Source: an uncultured Clostridia bacterium (GTDB lineage Bacteria; Bacillota; Clostridia; Oscillospirales; Acutalibacteraceae). From it: 64,000 nucleotides of DNA. A model generated the notes under the pieces. The model searched no databases. It was not told the DNA's origin and was given only the letters and a program-made list of their open reading frames with translations. Below are positions 41,917 to 50,637 of this stretch, one piece after another (position 1 is the first letter of the stretch; each line of letters begins with the position of its first letter). The stretch is taken from assembly GCA_947623175.1 (NCBI GenBank), contig CANQGK010000004.1, positions 1 to 64,000 on the forward strand, written 5' to 3'. The position numbers were made by a program, and so were the translations under genes.

Positions 41917-42195
41917 TCACAGAATTACCGTAAGTGCCGCGGCTCCCGCCGCAATAATCAGCAATAACGCCGCCGCAAAAAGGGCTATTCTTTTATATCT
42001 CAGGCGGTACCCTTTACGACGGCTTTTTTTGTGAACGCCGGTACTGTAATCAAAGGAAAACGAGCTCACGGCTTTTTTTAACTGCTTCGCGCTTAAGGTT
42101 CCGTATTTCGGAGTGACGTAAAAAACCACCTTTTCAAAAAGCTCGCTTCCGGTATTGTTAACCTCGATAACCATTTTGCTTACGCCTTTAACCAT
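41917..42195 (-). CDS. Small tail-anchored membrane protein
   Basis: The 92-residue protein has a soluble N-terminal part, a very basic patch (KKSRRKGYRLRYKR) and a single C-terminal transmembrane helix (from IALFAAALLLIIAAGAAAL). That layout fits a tail-anchored protein facing the cytoplasm. AGGGGC precedes the ATG. It has its own terminator. I do not recognise the family. Confidence 0.65.
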   Translation of the reverse strand: MVKGVSKMVIEVNNTGSELFEKVVFYVTPKYGTLSAKQLKKAVSSFSFDYSTGVHKKSRRKGYRLRYKRIALFAAALLLIIAAGAAALTVIL

Positions 42196-42363
42196 AATCT
42201 TGCCCCTTTTTTTATTCTGAAAAGAGTTTGGACAAAAACGGTAAAAATTATTCGGTTAACATAAAAATGTGGATAACTTGGTGGAAAAGGTGCATAAACC
42301 CCCATTTTACGCGGAAAAAGTTATCAACATATCCACTTTTTTGTCGAATTATGTAAATCCAGA

Positions 42364-43050
42364 TTAATAAATCCTGCCGGTCAAAAAAGCTATCGTACGC
42401 TCTACCGACTCCAAAACCTCCTTGGAACTGTTCTCGGCGCCGGCGGAACGGTAATCGTAAATTTTGCAATAATCGGATAAATTTTCGTAAACCGTTTTGG
42501 AATAATCGGAGGTTATGCGGGTGATATTTTTCAAAAAATCACCGTAGTAGGAGTGCATTTTCCGCTTGTCACAGCCGTTTACAAGCCTTTCGTAATGCGG
42601 CAGACAAAACGCCGGCTGAGAATTAAAAAGCTCCCTGAAATCGCGCTCGTTTTCGTAACAGCGGTAAATTGTATCGATCATACGCGAAATACCGTACTCG
42701 GTTTTATCGCAAATAAAGCAGGTTTCGGTAACGGTTTTGGCTTTCTCCCCCTTTTTTGCGGGAGTGTTAAATAAGCCCTTCGAAAAGACGTTTTTATTGA
42801 TTTCGGCAATGTGAGTCTGGAGCATAAGGGCTAATTGAAGCCGCCCCTTGTGAGCCGTCATTTTATCGTAGTGCGCTTCGCAAAAGCCCGTCCTGTTGGT
42901 TTCTATCCGCACGTCGGGCTCCATCATAGCGTCACCCATAATATAATCGATTATCCTCTCCTCTACCGTGTGGTGCATACGGCAAATCGGGCAGCCGTCT
43001 TTGACTTCGAAAATCTCACTTACGGGGATGGTACAAATATCGTCTCTCAT
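42364..43050 (-). CDS. DUF6062 family protein
   Basis: The 228-residue soluble protein has several Cys-containing motifs: CPICRMHHTVEER near residue 20, FCEAHYDKM near 57, CFICDKTEYG near 112 and FCLPHYERL near 148. Two C-x-x-C-like sites paired with C-x-x-H sites suggest bound metal. It matches DUF6062 as I recall it. The true start is ATG 43050 after AAGGAGCG; the longer open frame upstream covers intergenic sequence. It is divergent from the glycosylase gene. Confidence 0.75.
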   Translation of the reverse strand: MRDDICTIPVSEIFEVKDGCPICRMHHTVEERIIDYIMGDAMMEPDVRIETNRTGFCEAHYDKMTAHKGRLQLALMLQTHIAEINKNVFSKGLFNTPAKKGEKAKTVTETCFICDKTEYGISRMIDTIYRCYENERDFRELFNSQPAFCLPHYERLVNGCDKRKMHSYYGDFLKNITRITSDYSKTVYENLSDYCKIYDYRSAGAENSSKEVLESVERTIAFLTGRIY

Positions 43051-43253
43051 AATACGCTCCTTAAATTTGTTTACATTTTGTCGAAAATAGGTTATAATAT
43101 ACGCGTGACATCGGTTCCACCGCTGTCCAAAACTACGTTTTGCCTCCCTTTCGGGAAGACGCGTGCCTTCACGGCCTCGCAAAAACATCCTTGCGAGCAA
43201 ATGTTTTTGCTTCGTGGTATAATAATAAAATAAAGCTTTCAATCGGTGATAAT

Positions 43254-44090
43254 ATGATAAAATACGAGTATAAAAACGGTAATATTTACGTTTACGGAGT
43301 TGAAAATTTGGATTTGGCTCACACGCTTGACTGCGGTCAGGCATTTCGTTGGAAAGAAATCGCCGACGGCGCCTGGCAGGGAGTCGCCTTTAACAAATAT
43401 TTAAAGCTTGAAAAGCTTCCGGACGGCGCCCTCGTTTTATACGGTACGAGCAAAGCGGATTTTAATAATCTATGGTGTGATTATTTCGATCTGAACCGCG
43501 ATTACAACGGTATTATCGAAGGGATAAGCTCAAACGATATACTCAAAAAAGCGTCCGAATACGGCAGTGGAATAAGGGTACTTAACCAAGAGCCGTGGGA
43601 AACCTTATGCTCCTTTATAATTTCACAAAATAACAATATAAAGCGGATAAAGGGCATAATCGGCAGACTTTGCGAGAATTTCGGCGAGCCGAAGGACGGT
43701 TACTACACTTTTCCGAAAGCCTCAAAAATCGCGGATTTGTCCGTCGACGATTTAGCCGTTTTGCGCGCCGGCTTTCGGGCAAAGTACATACTCGACGCCG
43801 CGAAAAAGGTCGCAAGCGGCGAGGTTGCTTTATCGTCGCTTTATGATATGCCCACCGACGACGCCCGAAACGAGCTTATGAAAATAAGCGGCGTGGGGCC
43901 TAAGGTAGCCGACTGCGTTCTCCTCTTTTCGCTTAAGCATACCGACGCATTTCCGAAAGACGTCTGGATAAAGCGCGCTATGGAGGTGCTCTTTAAGGGT
44001 GAATTGCCGCCGGAAGCGAAAGAATACGCCGGAATAGTCCAGCAGTACATATTCTTTTACGCAAGGGAGACGAAGCTTAAATTTGACTAA
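43254..44090 (+). CDS. ogg: 8-oxoguanine DNA glycosylase/AP lyase, OGG1 type
   Basis: The 278-residue protein has an N-terminal OGG-type domain (HTLDCGQAFRWKEI) and a helix-hairpin-helix/GPD domain. The catalytic Lys is in SGVGPKVADC and the catalytic Asp in FPKDVW, so both glycosylase and lyase activities are expected. It removes oxidised guanine from DNA. The start is ATG 43254 with GGTGAT before it; the frame is open upstream but runs through hairpin-rich non-coding DNA. It converges with the TtcA-family gene with 4 bases of overlap. Confidence 0.92.
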   Translation: MIKYEYKNGNIYVYGVENLDLAHTLDCGQAFRWKEIADGAWQGVAFNKYLKLEKLPDGALVLYGTSKADFNNLWCDYFDLNRDYNGIIEGISSNDILKKASEYGSGIRVLNQEPWETLCSFIISQNNNIKRIKGIIGRLCENFGEPKDGYYTFPKASKIADLSVDDLAVLRAGFRAKYILDAAKKVASGEVALSSLYDMPTDDARNELMKISGVGPKVADCVLLFSLKHTDAFPKDVWIKRAMEVLFKGELPPEAKEYAGIVQQYIFFYARETKLKFD

Positions 44091-44926
44091 TAATTTTCGG
44101 TAAATAAATGTATTTCGCCGCCGTCTTTATCCCGCCATCCGGGGATTGCCGCCGCGTTTACGTTATGCAGGCTTCGAAAAATATTGTCGTCCGCCTGCGG
44201 GTTTTGCTTCTTTATCTCGGCGATAAGCGCCTTTATTTCTTTCCTTTTGGACTCAAGCTCGATATCCGCGCTTTTTGCGGTAAGCTTGCAGGCGCATTGC
44301 AGAAATTTAAGTTCGTTATACTCCGCCCATGAAATTATATCCTTTTCCTTGACCTTGTAAAGCGGGCGGATAAGCTCCATACCCTCAAAATTAGTGCTGT
44401 GAAGCTTGGGAAGCATCGTTTTTATTTCGGACGAATAGGTCATACTCATAAGCAGAGTCTCGATAACGTCGTTAAAATGGTGCCCGAGCGCTATTTTATT
44501 GCAGCCCAGCTCCTGCGCGCTGCTGTATAAAAAACCCCGCCGCATGCGGGCGCAAAGATAGCAGGGCGCTCCGCCCGCCTTGTCGGTCACATCGAAAATA
44601 TCGCTCTCGACAATCTTGGCGTCGATTTGCAAAATTTCTAAATTCTTTTCGATAAGCCTGCGGTTTTCCGCGTTATAGCCGGGATCCATGACAAGGTACT
44701 CAAGCGTAAAGGGAATTTTGCTGTAAAGCTGTAATTCGCGCATACAGCAAGCCAGAAGCGCCGAATCCTTTCCGCCGGATATGCATACGGCGATCCGGTC
44801 GTTTTCGTTTATAAGCTCGTATTCCCGTACGCTGCCTACGAAGTTATTCCATATCTGTTTTCTGTATTTTTTGATAATACTTCTTTGTATTTCCCGATAT
44901 TTTTCCAAAGCTTTAGCCAACTTCAT
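44087..44926 (-). CDS. TtcA/TilS-like PP-loop ATPase (tRNA thiolation family)
   Basis: The protein has 279 residues. The PP-loop SGGKDSALLACCM lies near residue 53, and a CYLCARMRRG CxxC motif near 123 could bind an Fe-S cluster as in TtcA. A GHHFNDVIETLLM segment, typical of TtcA/TilS-like enzymes, follows. Such enzymes activate tRNA bases for sulfur insertion. I start at ATG 44926 because an earlier in-frame ATG (44962) sits in the loop of the terminator at 44938-44990. Sulfur donor and target base cannot be read from the sequence. Confidence 0.85.
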   Translation of the reverse strand: MKLAKALEKYREIQRSIIKKYRKQIWNNFVGSVREYELINENDRIAVCISGGKDSALLACCMRELQLYSKIPFTLEYLVMDPGYNAENRRLIEKNLEILQIDAKIVESDIFDVTDKAGGAPCYLCARMRRGFLYSSAQELGCNKIALGHHFNDVIETLLMSMTYSSEIKTMLPKLHSTNFEGMELIRPLYKVKEKDIISWAEYNELKFLQCACKLTAKSADIELESKRKEIKALIAEIKKQNPQADDNIFRSLHNVNAAAIPGWRDKDGGEIHLFTENY

Positions 44927-44937
44927 CACCGAATAAT

Positions 44938-44990
44938 AAAAATCTCTGCCGCAGTTATACATTTAATTATAACTGCAACAGAGATTTTTT
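44938..44990 (-). terminator. Strong terminator after the hydrogenase operon
   Basis: Two stacked stems (AAAAATCTCTG with CAGAGATTTTT, and GCAGTTATA with TATAACTGC) enclose an 8-base loop, separated by 2-base internal mismatches. The ends are A- and T-rich, so it can work in both directions. It lies 14 bases after the hydA stop. Confidence 0.88.
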
Positions 44991-45003
44991 TCAATAGTTT
45001 TAA

Positions 45004-46755
45004 TTATTTACCGTATTTTTCGCGGGGAACGTAGCTTGTATGAAGGTCATGGTGAGCCTTGTGGCCGCCGAAGCCGTCATACCACTCGCTGTAAAGGGTT
45101 TTGATAACCGGAGATTCGTGCGATTTACGGATAGGCATCGAAGCGTCCTGATCGTAAAGCGCCTTTGCACGGATCGCCTTAAGATCGACCGTATCGCGTA
45201 CCTTTTGCGGTTGTATGGGCTGACCGCCGCCGTTTACACAGCCGCCGGGACATCCCATGATCTCGACAAAGGTCCAACCCTCGGGATTGCCCGCCTTGAT
45301 TTTATCCATAACGACCTTGGCGGCAGCCGCGCCGGAAGCAACGGCAACCTTAATATCGTTTCCGCCGATGTTAACGACAGCCTCTTTAAGACCTGCGGTA
45401 CCGCGAACGGCTTCGAAATCGACCTCGGTATTATCCTTGCCCGTAAGCCAATCGTTGGCGGTACGAAGCGCCGCTTCCATAACGCCGCCGGTAGCGCCGA
45501 ATATAACCGCCGCGCCGGTATCGTCGCCGAGCGGATTGTCGAACTCTTCGTCCGGAAGAGAGGTAAAGCTTATACCCGCGCGCTCTATCATACGCGCAAG
45601 CTCTCTTGTGGTGATGCTGATATCAAGATCCGGAACGCCGGCAGCGGACTGATCCTCTCTGCCGATTTCAAACTTCTTGGCAGTACAGGGCATTACCGAT
45701 ACCGAAACGATATCCTTGGGATCTATACCCGCTTTTTCGGCGTAATAGGTCTTTATAACCGCGCCGCCCATCTGCTGAGGCGATTTGCAGGTAGAAAGAT
45801 GCTTTATCATATCCGGATAGTAGTATTCGCAGAACTTAACCCAGCCGGGCGAGCAGGAGGTTATCATCGGAAGTACGCCGCCGTTTTTAATGCGCTCGAC
45901 AAGCTCGTTTGCCTCCTCGACTATGGTAAGGTCGGCAGAGAAGTCGGTGTCGAAAACCTTGTAAAATCCGAGTCTGTGAAGCGCGGCAACCATTTTGCCC
46001 TCTACGTTGGTGCCTATCGGCATACCGAAGCATTCGCCGAGAGTCGCGCGAACCGAGGGAGCGGTTTGAACGATAACGTACTTCGAAGAGTCCGCCAGAG
46101 CCTCCCAGATTTTATCGGTATCGTCCTTTTCGGTCAAAGCGCCGGTGGGACAAACTACGGTACACTGACCGCAGGAAATACAGGGAACCTTAGAAAGGCC
46201 TACTTCAAACGGAGTGCCTATGCTCGTATCTATACCGCGGTTATTTGCGCCGATAACGCCGACGTACTGCTCGTTGCAGGCGGCTACACAGCGGCGGCAA
46301 AGTATACACTTGTTGTTGTTTCTTACAAGATGCGGCGTGCTGTTGTCAAGCTCATAGGTGGGCTTAAAGCCGCCGAAAGCGTTTTCGTCTACGCCATAAT
46401 CGCGGCAGAGCTTCTGCAATTCACAGTTTGTGGAGCGAACGCAGGAAAGACATTTTTTATCATGGGTGGAAAGTATAAGCTCGAGTGTGGTTTTTCTCGC
46501 TTTTTGGATTTTTTCGGTGTTGGTGAGCACCTCCATACCGTCGCTTGCGGGGTAAACGCAGGCGGTAACAATGCGAAATCCCCTGCCCTCGTTTACTTCT
46601 ACAACGCAAATACGGCAAGCGCCTATTTCGTTTTTATCCTTCATAAAACACAGCGTAGGAACTTCTACACCTGCGGCGCGAGCAGCATCTAAAACAGTAG
46701 AGCCCTTCGGTACGCTGACGCTTATACCGTTAATTTTAACATTAATCATATCCAT
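45004..46755 (-). CDS. hydA: [FeFe] hydrogenase catalytic subunit HydA (NADH-linked, bifurcating type)
   Basis: The 583-residue protein begins with a [2Fe-2S] domain (C36, C47, C50, C66), then a His-Cys3 [4Fe-4S] site (THDKKCLSC), two more [4Fe-4S] clusters (CILCRRC, CISCGQCTVVCP) and the H-cluster domain. The H-cluster motifs are TSCSPGW (299-305), MPCTAKKFE (355-363) and FVEIMGCPGGC (496-506). The residue after the first H-cluster Cys is Ser, where clostridial CpI has the proton-relay Cys. HydA, HydB and HydC form the complex that couples H2 to NAD+ and ferredoxin. It is the last gene of the operon. Confidence 0.96.
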   Translation of the reverse strand: MDMINVKINGISVSVPKGSTVLDAARAAGVEVPTLCFMKDKNEIGACRICVVEVNEGRGFRIVTACVYPASDGMEVLTNTEKIQKARKTTLELILSTHDKKCLSCVRSTNCELQKLCRDYGVDENAFGGFKPTYELDNSTPHLVRNNNKCILCRRCVAACNEQYVGVIGANNRGIDTSIGTPFEVGLSKVPCISCGQCTVVCPTGALTEKDDTDKIWEALADSSKYVIVQTAPSVRATLGECFGMPIGTNVEGKMVAALHRLGFYKVFDTDFSADLTIVEEANELVERIKNGGVLPMITSCSPGWVKFCEYYYPDMIKHLSTCKSPQQMGGAVIKTYYAEKAGIDPKDIVSVSVMPCTAKKFEIGREDQSAAGVPDLDISITTRELARMIERAGISFTSLPDEEFDNPLGDDTGAAVIFGATGGVMEAALRTANDWLTGKDNTEVDFEAVRGTAGLKEAVVNIGGNDIKVAVASGAAAAKVVMDKIKAGNPEGWTFVEIMGCPGGCVNGGGQPIQPQKVRDTVDLKAIRAKALYDQDASMPIRKSHESPVIKTLYSEWYDGFGGHKAHHDLHTSYVPREKYGK

Positions 46756-46773
46756 TTTATCAAGGCTCCTTTC

Positions 46774-48597
46774 TTATATTTTGCTAATTGCTTTAAACTT
46801 ACAGTTGCTCATACAAACGCCGCACTTAACGCACTTCGAAGGATCGATTTCATAAGACGGAAGCTTATGACCGGGAGCAACGTAATCGGTTTTGGATATT
46901 GCATTTGCAGGACAGTTTTTGGCGCACAAGCCGCAGCCGATACATTTATCTTTATCGATGGTGAATGTGAGCAAATTCTTACATACGCCTGCGGGGCACT
47001 TTTTATCAACCACGTGAGCTACGTATTCGTCACGGAAGAAATTAAGGGTTGCAAGCACGGGGTTGGGGGCAGTCTGACCGAGTCCGCACAGAGAATTCTG
47101 CTTGATATAGCGGCACAGCTCCTCGAGCTTGTCAATATCCTCAAGCGTTCCCTTGCCGTCGGTAATTTTATCGAGCATCTCAAGCAGACGCTTGGTACCT
47201 ACGCGGCAGGGAGTACATTTACCGCAAGATTCGTCAACGGTAAATTCGAGGAAGAACTTAGCCATATCGACCATACAAGTGTCTTCGTCCATAACGATAA
47301 GTCCGCCCGAGCCCATCATACAGCCGATAGCCGTAAGGTTATCGTAATCAACCTCGGTATCAATAAGCGAAGCCGGAATACATCCGCCGGAGGGACCGCC
47401 CGTTTGAGCGGCTTTGAACTTTTTGCCGTTCGGAATACCTCCGCCTATTTCCTCAATAATTTTGCGCAAGGTGGTACCCATCGGAATTTCCACAAGGCCC
47501 GTATGCTTGATTTTTCCGCCCAGAGCGAATACCTTCGTGCCCTTCGATTTTTCGGTACCCATCGATGCGAACCAATCGGCGCCGCGAAGAATTATCTGCG
47601 GAATATTGGCAAAGGTTTCAACGTTGTTTTCAACGGTAGGCTTGCCGAAAAGTCCTTTAACCGCAGGATACGGAGGACGGGGTCTCGGCTCGCCGCGGTT
47701 GCCCTCGATAGAGGTCATAAGCGCGGTTTCCTCGCCGCAGACAAAGGCGCCGGCGCCGAGGCGGATATGAAGGTTGAAATCAAATCCGGAATCAAATATA
47801 TTTTTACCCAAAAGTCCGTATTCACGCGCGTCGTCAATCGCTTTTTGCAGACGTTTAACGGCTATCGGATACTCGGCGCGAACGTAAACGTAACCCTCGG
47901 TTGCTCCTATCGCATAACCCGCAATAGCCATAGCCTCTACCAGGCAGTGAGGATCGCCCTCCAAAACCGAACGATCCATAAACGCGCCCGGGTCGCCTTC
48001 GTCGGCGTTGCAGACTATGTACTTTTGATCCGCCTTATTCGGCGCGCAGAGCGACCATTTGAGTCCTGTCGGGAATCCGCCGCCTCCGCGTCCGCGAAGC
48101 CCCGAATCCTTAACTATCTGTATAACCTCGTCGGGAGTCATCTCGGTAAGTACCTTACCGAGCGCCGCATAACCGTCCATCGCGATATATTCCTCGATAT
48201 TTTCGGGGTCTATAACACCGCAGTTGCGAAGTACGACACGGTTTTGAGACTTATAGAAGGTCGTATCGCTGAGAGCTACGGTAGCCGCGTCGGCGATTTC
48301 GGAAGCGGCGTCGGTATCGTTGTATACCAGGCGCTCTACCCGTCTTCCCTTCAAGAGGTGCTCCTCGACTATTTCTTTTACATCCTCTTCGGTTACGCGA
48401 CTGTAGAAGGTTCCGTCCGGATAAACGATAACCACGGGGCCTAACGCACAAAGGCCGAAACAACCCGTCTGTACGATTTTAACCTCGTCGGAAAGCCCGA
48501 AAGCCTCGATATTGGCGGCGAAAGCTTCCTGTATTTTTTTACTTCCCGAAGAAGTACAGCCTGTACCGCCGCAAATAAGGACATGTGCACGAATCAT
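46774..48597 (-). CDS. hydB: NADH/flavin subunit HydB (NuoF-like) of the hydrogenase complex
   Basis: The 607-residue protein has an N-terminal thioredoxin-like [2Fe-2S] domain (CGGTGCTSSG, then CFGLCALGP). The NuoF core carries the FMN/NADH site (SGLRGRGGGGFPTGLKW) and a [4Fe-4S] site (SCGKCTPCRVGTKRL). Two C-terminal ferredoxin motifs follow (CIGCGLCAKNCP and CVKCGVCMSNC). This extended architecture is that of HydB in electron-bifurcating hydrogenases, not of complex I NuoF. GGAGGT precedes the ATG. It lies 18 bases before hydA. Confidence 0.95.
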   Translation of the reverse strand: MIRAHVLICGGTGCTSSGSKKIQEAFAANIEAFGLSDEVKIVQTGCFGLCALGPVVIVYPDGTFYSRVTEEDVKEIVEEHLLKGRRVERLVYNDTDAASEIADAATVALSDTTFYKSQNRVVLRNCGVIDPENIEEYIAMDGYAALGKVLTEMTPDEVIQIVKDSGLRGRGGGGFPTGLKWSLCAPNKADQKYIVCNADEGDPGAFMDRSVLEGDPHCLVEAMAIAGYAIGATEGYVYVRAEYPIAVKRLQKAIDDAREYGLLGKNIFDSGFDFNLHIRLGAGAFVCGEETALMTSIEGNRGEPRPRPPYPAVKGLFGKPTVENNVETFANIPQIILRGADWFASMGTEKSKGTKVFALGGKIKHTGLVEIPMGTTLRKIIEEIGGGIPNGKKFKAAQTGGPSGGCIPASLIDTEVDYDNLTAIGCMMGSGGLIVMDEDTCMVDMAKFFLEFTVDESCGKCTPCRVGTKRLLEMLDKITDGKGTLEDIDKLEELCRYIKQNSLCGLGQTAPNPVLATLNFFRDEYVAHVVDKKCPAGVCKNLLTFTIDKDKCIGCGLCAKNCPANAISKTDYVAPGHKLPSYEIDPSKCVKCGVCMSNCKFKAISKI

Positions 48598-48614
48598 ATA
48601 ACTATACCTCCAAT

Positions 48615-48986
48615 TTATGCATTAAGATCGGAAATAGTGTAATCGGCTACTACTTTTCCACCCTTAATATGCTCTTCGACAACGCGTTTCGCCTTGTCTG
48701 CATCCATTTTCACATAAGTGACCTTTTCCTTGCCGGGTTCAAAAACCTCAACGATGGGCTCGTATTGGCAAAGACCTATACATCCCGTTTGCGAAACGGT
48801 AACCTTATCGGCAAGCCCGCTTTCGTTTACGGCTTCAACAAGCGCGTTAAGCACGGGACGTGCGCCCGCCGCAATACCGCAGGTCGCCATTCCTACTACG
48901 ACGCGAAGCTCATTGCTGCCCTCGCGAAGGACAACTTTATTCTTCATCTTGTCTTTAATTGCCTGTAATTCAGCCAATGATTTCAT
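48615..48986 (-). CDS. Thioredoxin-like [2Fe-2S] ferredoxin
   Basis: The 123-residue protein has four conserved Cys: one in GMATCGIAAG, two in SQTGCIGLCQYEP, and the first pair as in NuoE/HydB N-terminal domains. It resembles a free-standing copy of the HydB N-terminal domain. It may carry electrons or help build the complex. GAAAGGAAG precedes the ATG, and it lies 17 bases upstream of hydB. Confidence 0.85.
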   Translation of the reverse strand: MKSLAELQAIKDKMKNKVVLREGSNELRVVVGMATCGIAAGARPVLNALVEAVNESGLADKVTVSQTGCIGLCQYEPIVEVFEPGKEKVTYVKMDADKAKRVVEEHIKGGKVVADYTISDLNA

Positions 48987-49040
48987 ATATATCTTCCTTT
49001 CGTACTCAAATTTACAATCGTATTTTTTGAATGTAAGTTT

Positions 49041-49583
49041 TTATTTATATTGATCTTTTAAATATTCTTCTATCCACTTTATAACTTCGTAAGTGTTTAA
49101 AGGGACTCCCTCCAAAACCGTTCTCAGCTCTCTCGTATCAAGATGCACCTCTTTATCCCCCGTTTTATGGAAAAAAACAAAATCGGAATCCGGATGCCCC
49201 TGTATTAAAGTGGTAATGCTCGCGACCGCGTCGCCCAAAGGGATACAATCTATATGATTTTTATAAAACTTTGCGGTCACCTTTGTGCCGTGATCCTGCG
49301 GATAATCGGATATATGCCTCGACTCGATATTAAAGCTGCCGCCCGTCATTTCGGCCTCGAGCTTCAAAAGCGATATGCCCATTCCCACCTTTCGCGTGGT
49401 TCGTGTGGTATAAAAAGGGTCGGCGGCGGTTTTCAGAACCTGCTGCGTCATACCGCAACCGTCGTCGGCTATCGTAAGCACAAGGGTTTTGTCATCTTCG
49501 ATTATGGAAATTTCGGTCAGAAGCGCGCCCGCTTTTAACGAATTTTCCGCAATATCAAGGATATTTAAAGATAATTCCTTCAT
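49041..49583 (-). CDS. HATPase_c domain protein (histidine-kinase-like ATPase without HisKA)
   Basis: The 180-residue protein is a GHKL ATPase fold: an N box in LDIAENSLKAGA, a G1 box in DDGCGM and a G2 box in KVGMGISLL. There is no dimerisation/phospho-acceptor domain and no sensor domain. The C-terminal part (from about 110) is unfamiliar. Such proteins recur in operons for sensory hydrogenases. It overlaps the PHP-protein gene by four bases. Confidence 0.82.
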   Translation of the reverse strand: MKELSLNILDIAENSLKAGALLTEISIIEDDKTLVLTIADDGCGMTQQVLKTAADPFYTTRTTRKVGMGISLLKLEAEMTGGSFNIESRHISDYPQDHGTKVTAKFYKNHIDCIPLGDAVASITTLIQGHPDSDFVFFHKTGDKEVHLDTRELRTVLEGVPLNTYEVIKWIEEYLKDQYK

Positions 49584-50314
49584 GACTTCTCCCTTAAATA
49601 TTCAATAACGTATTCGCCCGCGTTAAGGTTGTTCTCCGGAATATCCGGAAGGGTCAAATACTCGCACGGTTCTTTTATATCCCAAAGATAATGCGCGTCG
49701 GAGCTTACAATCATCCGCTCCTTCGGTAATTTGCTCAAAAGCGACATATCCGACAAAAGCTCCTTATTGTGAACCTCCGCACAGGAAAATTCGGGAGTTT
49801 TGGGAAAAGCGCCCAAAACCGCGATTACACTGTTGGAGGAACGATCAATATGCGCGGGATAACAAATTCCGCCGAAGCTTTCCACGAGCGCCGGAGCCTC
49901 CTCAAAAGCCACCGTCGTCGCGTTTATAAGCATATTTTCTTCCGTTGCGATGATATTATCCTCGCTGTCGCAAATTAATTGATTACCGAAAATATCGGCA
50001 CGGTTGGGAATAAGTATTCGCCGCTTTTCGATTTCGCGGTCAAACTCTAAAGACGAATTTATCGACGGAAAAAGGCATACGACATGAATATCCTCCGCAG
50101 TCGTAAGCTCCATACCGGCGACGGGTAAAATCCCATGCCGCACTGCCGCCTCAAAAAAAGCGGGACAGTTTTTGCAGCTGTTATGGTCGGTAAGCGCCAT
50201 AATATTAAGACCGTTAAGCTCTCCCATACCCGCTATGCTGTCCGGCGTGGAAGAGTCATCCCCGCAGGGCGACAGGCAGGAATGTATGTGCAAATCGTAA
50301 AAATACCGTTTCAT
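49580..50314 (-). CDS. PHP-domain metal-dependent phosphoesterase
   Basis: The 244-residue protein has the PHP motifs YDLHIHSCLSPCG, ALTDHNSCKNC, GMELTT and SSDAHYLW, which hold the metal-binding His and Asp residues. The family hydrolyses phosphate esters; a signalling or repair role in this operon is inferred from position only. It overlaps both neighbours by four bases. Confidence 0.9.
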   Translation of the reverse strand: MKRYFYDLHIHSCLSPCGDDSSTPDSIAGMGELNGLNIMALTDHNSCKNCPAFFEAAVRHGILPVAGMELTTAEDIHVVCLFPSINSSLEFDREIEKRRILIPNRADIFGNQLICDSEDNIIATEENMLINATTVAFEEAPALVESFGGICYPAHIDRSSNSVIAVLGAFPKTPEFSCAEVHNKELLSDMSLLSKLPKERMIVSSDAHYLWDIKEPCEYLTLPDIPENNLNAGEYVIEYLREKS

Positions 50315-50637
50315 AATAATGTGCTTAACATTACCGCTGTCTCATACATACCGACGGGCGATGAAATAATATTTATATTTTTTTGCTTTGCGGTCTCGAT
50401 TACGTCCTGCTCCAAAGCGACGTTTTCAGCGAGAATAATGCAGGCGGTGTCTGCGAGAGAGGCTACCGCCAAAATATTGACGTTGGACATTATTGTGATC
50501 CAGGCGTTGCCCGAAGAAGCGCGCCCCATAACCCAGCTCAAAAGATCGCCGATATAAACGCCGTCTATCTCGCGGTTCGGCTCGGTTATAACGACGGGAG
50601 CGAAAAATTCGGTACCCGATAATTTTCCTACCGTCAT
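50311..50637 (-). CDS. DRTGG-domain protein (second copy in operon)
   Basis: This 108-residue protein contains the DRTGG-like fold with GDLLSWVMGRASSGNAWITI and AVASLADTACIILAE. DRTGG domains also occur next to phosphotransacetylase and HPr kinase and are thought to bind a small ligand. Here it is encoded between the HydS-like and PHP genes, with four-base overlaps on both sides. Its role in hydrogenase regulation is suggested by repeated co-occurrence, not shown by the sequence. Confidence 0.75.
   Translation of the reverse strand: MTVGKLSGTEFFAPVVITEPNREIDGVYIGDLLSWVMGRASSGNAWITIMSNVNILAVASLADTACIILAENVALEQDVIETAKQKNINIISSPVGMYETAVMLSTLL

Noticed and set aside
42268-42337. Chromosomal replication origin
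   Set aside because: Only three box-like sites, and no dnaA, dnaN or AT-rich unwinding region nearby.
45040-46692. A 550-codon open frame antisense to hydA, and a similar 525-codon frame (46867-48444) antisense to hydB
   Set aside because: Both mirror conserved Fe-S enzymes codon for codon, have no ribosome-binding site or recognisable domain, and arise from the codon bias of the real genes.
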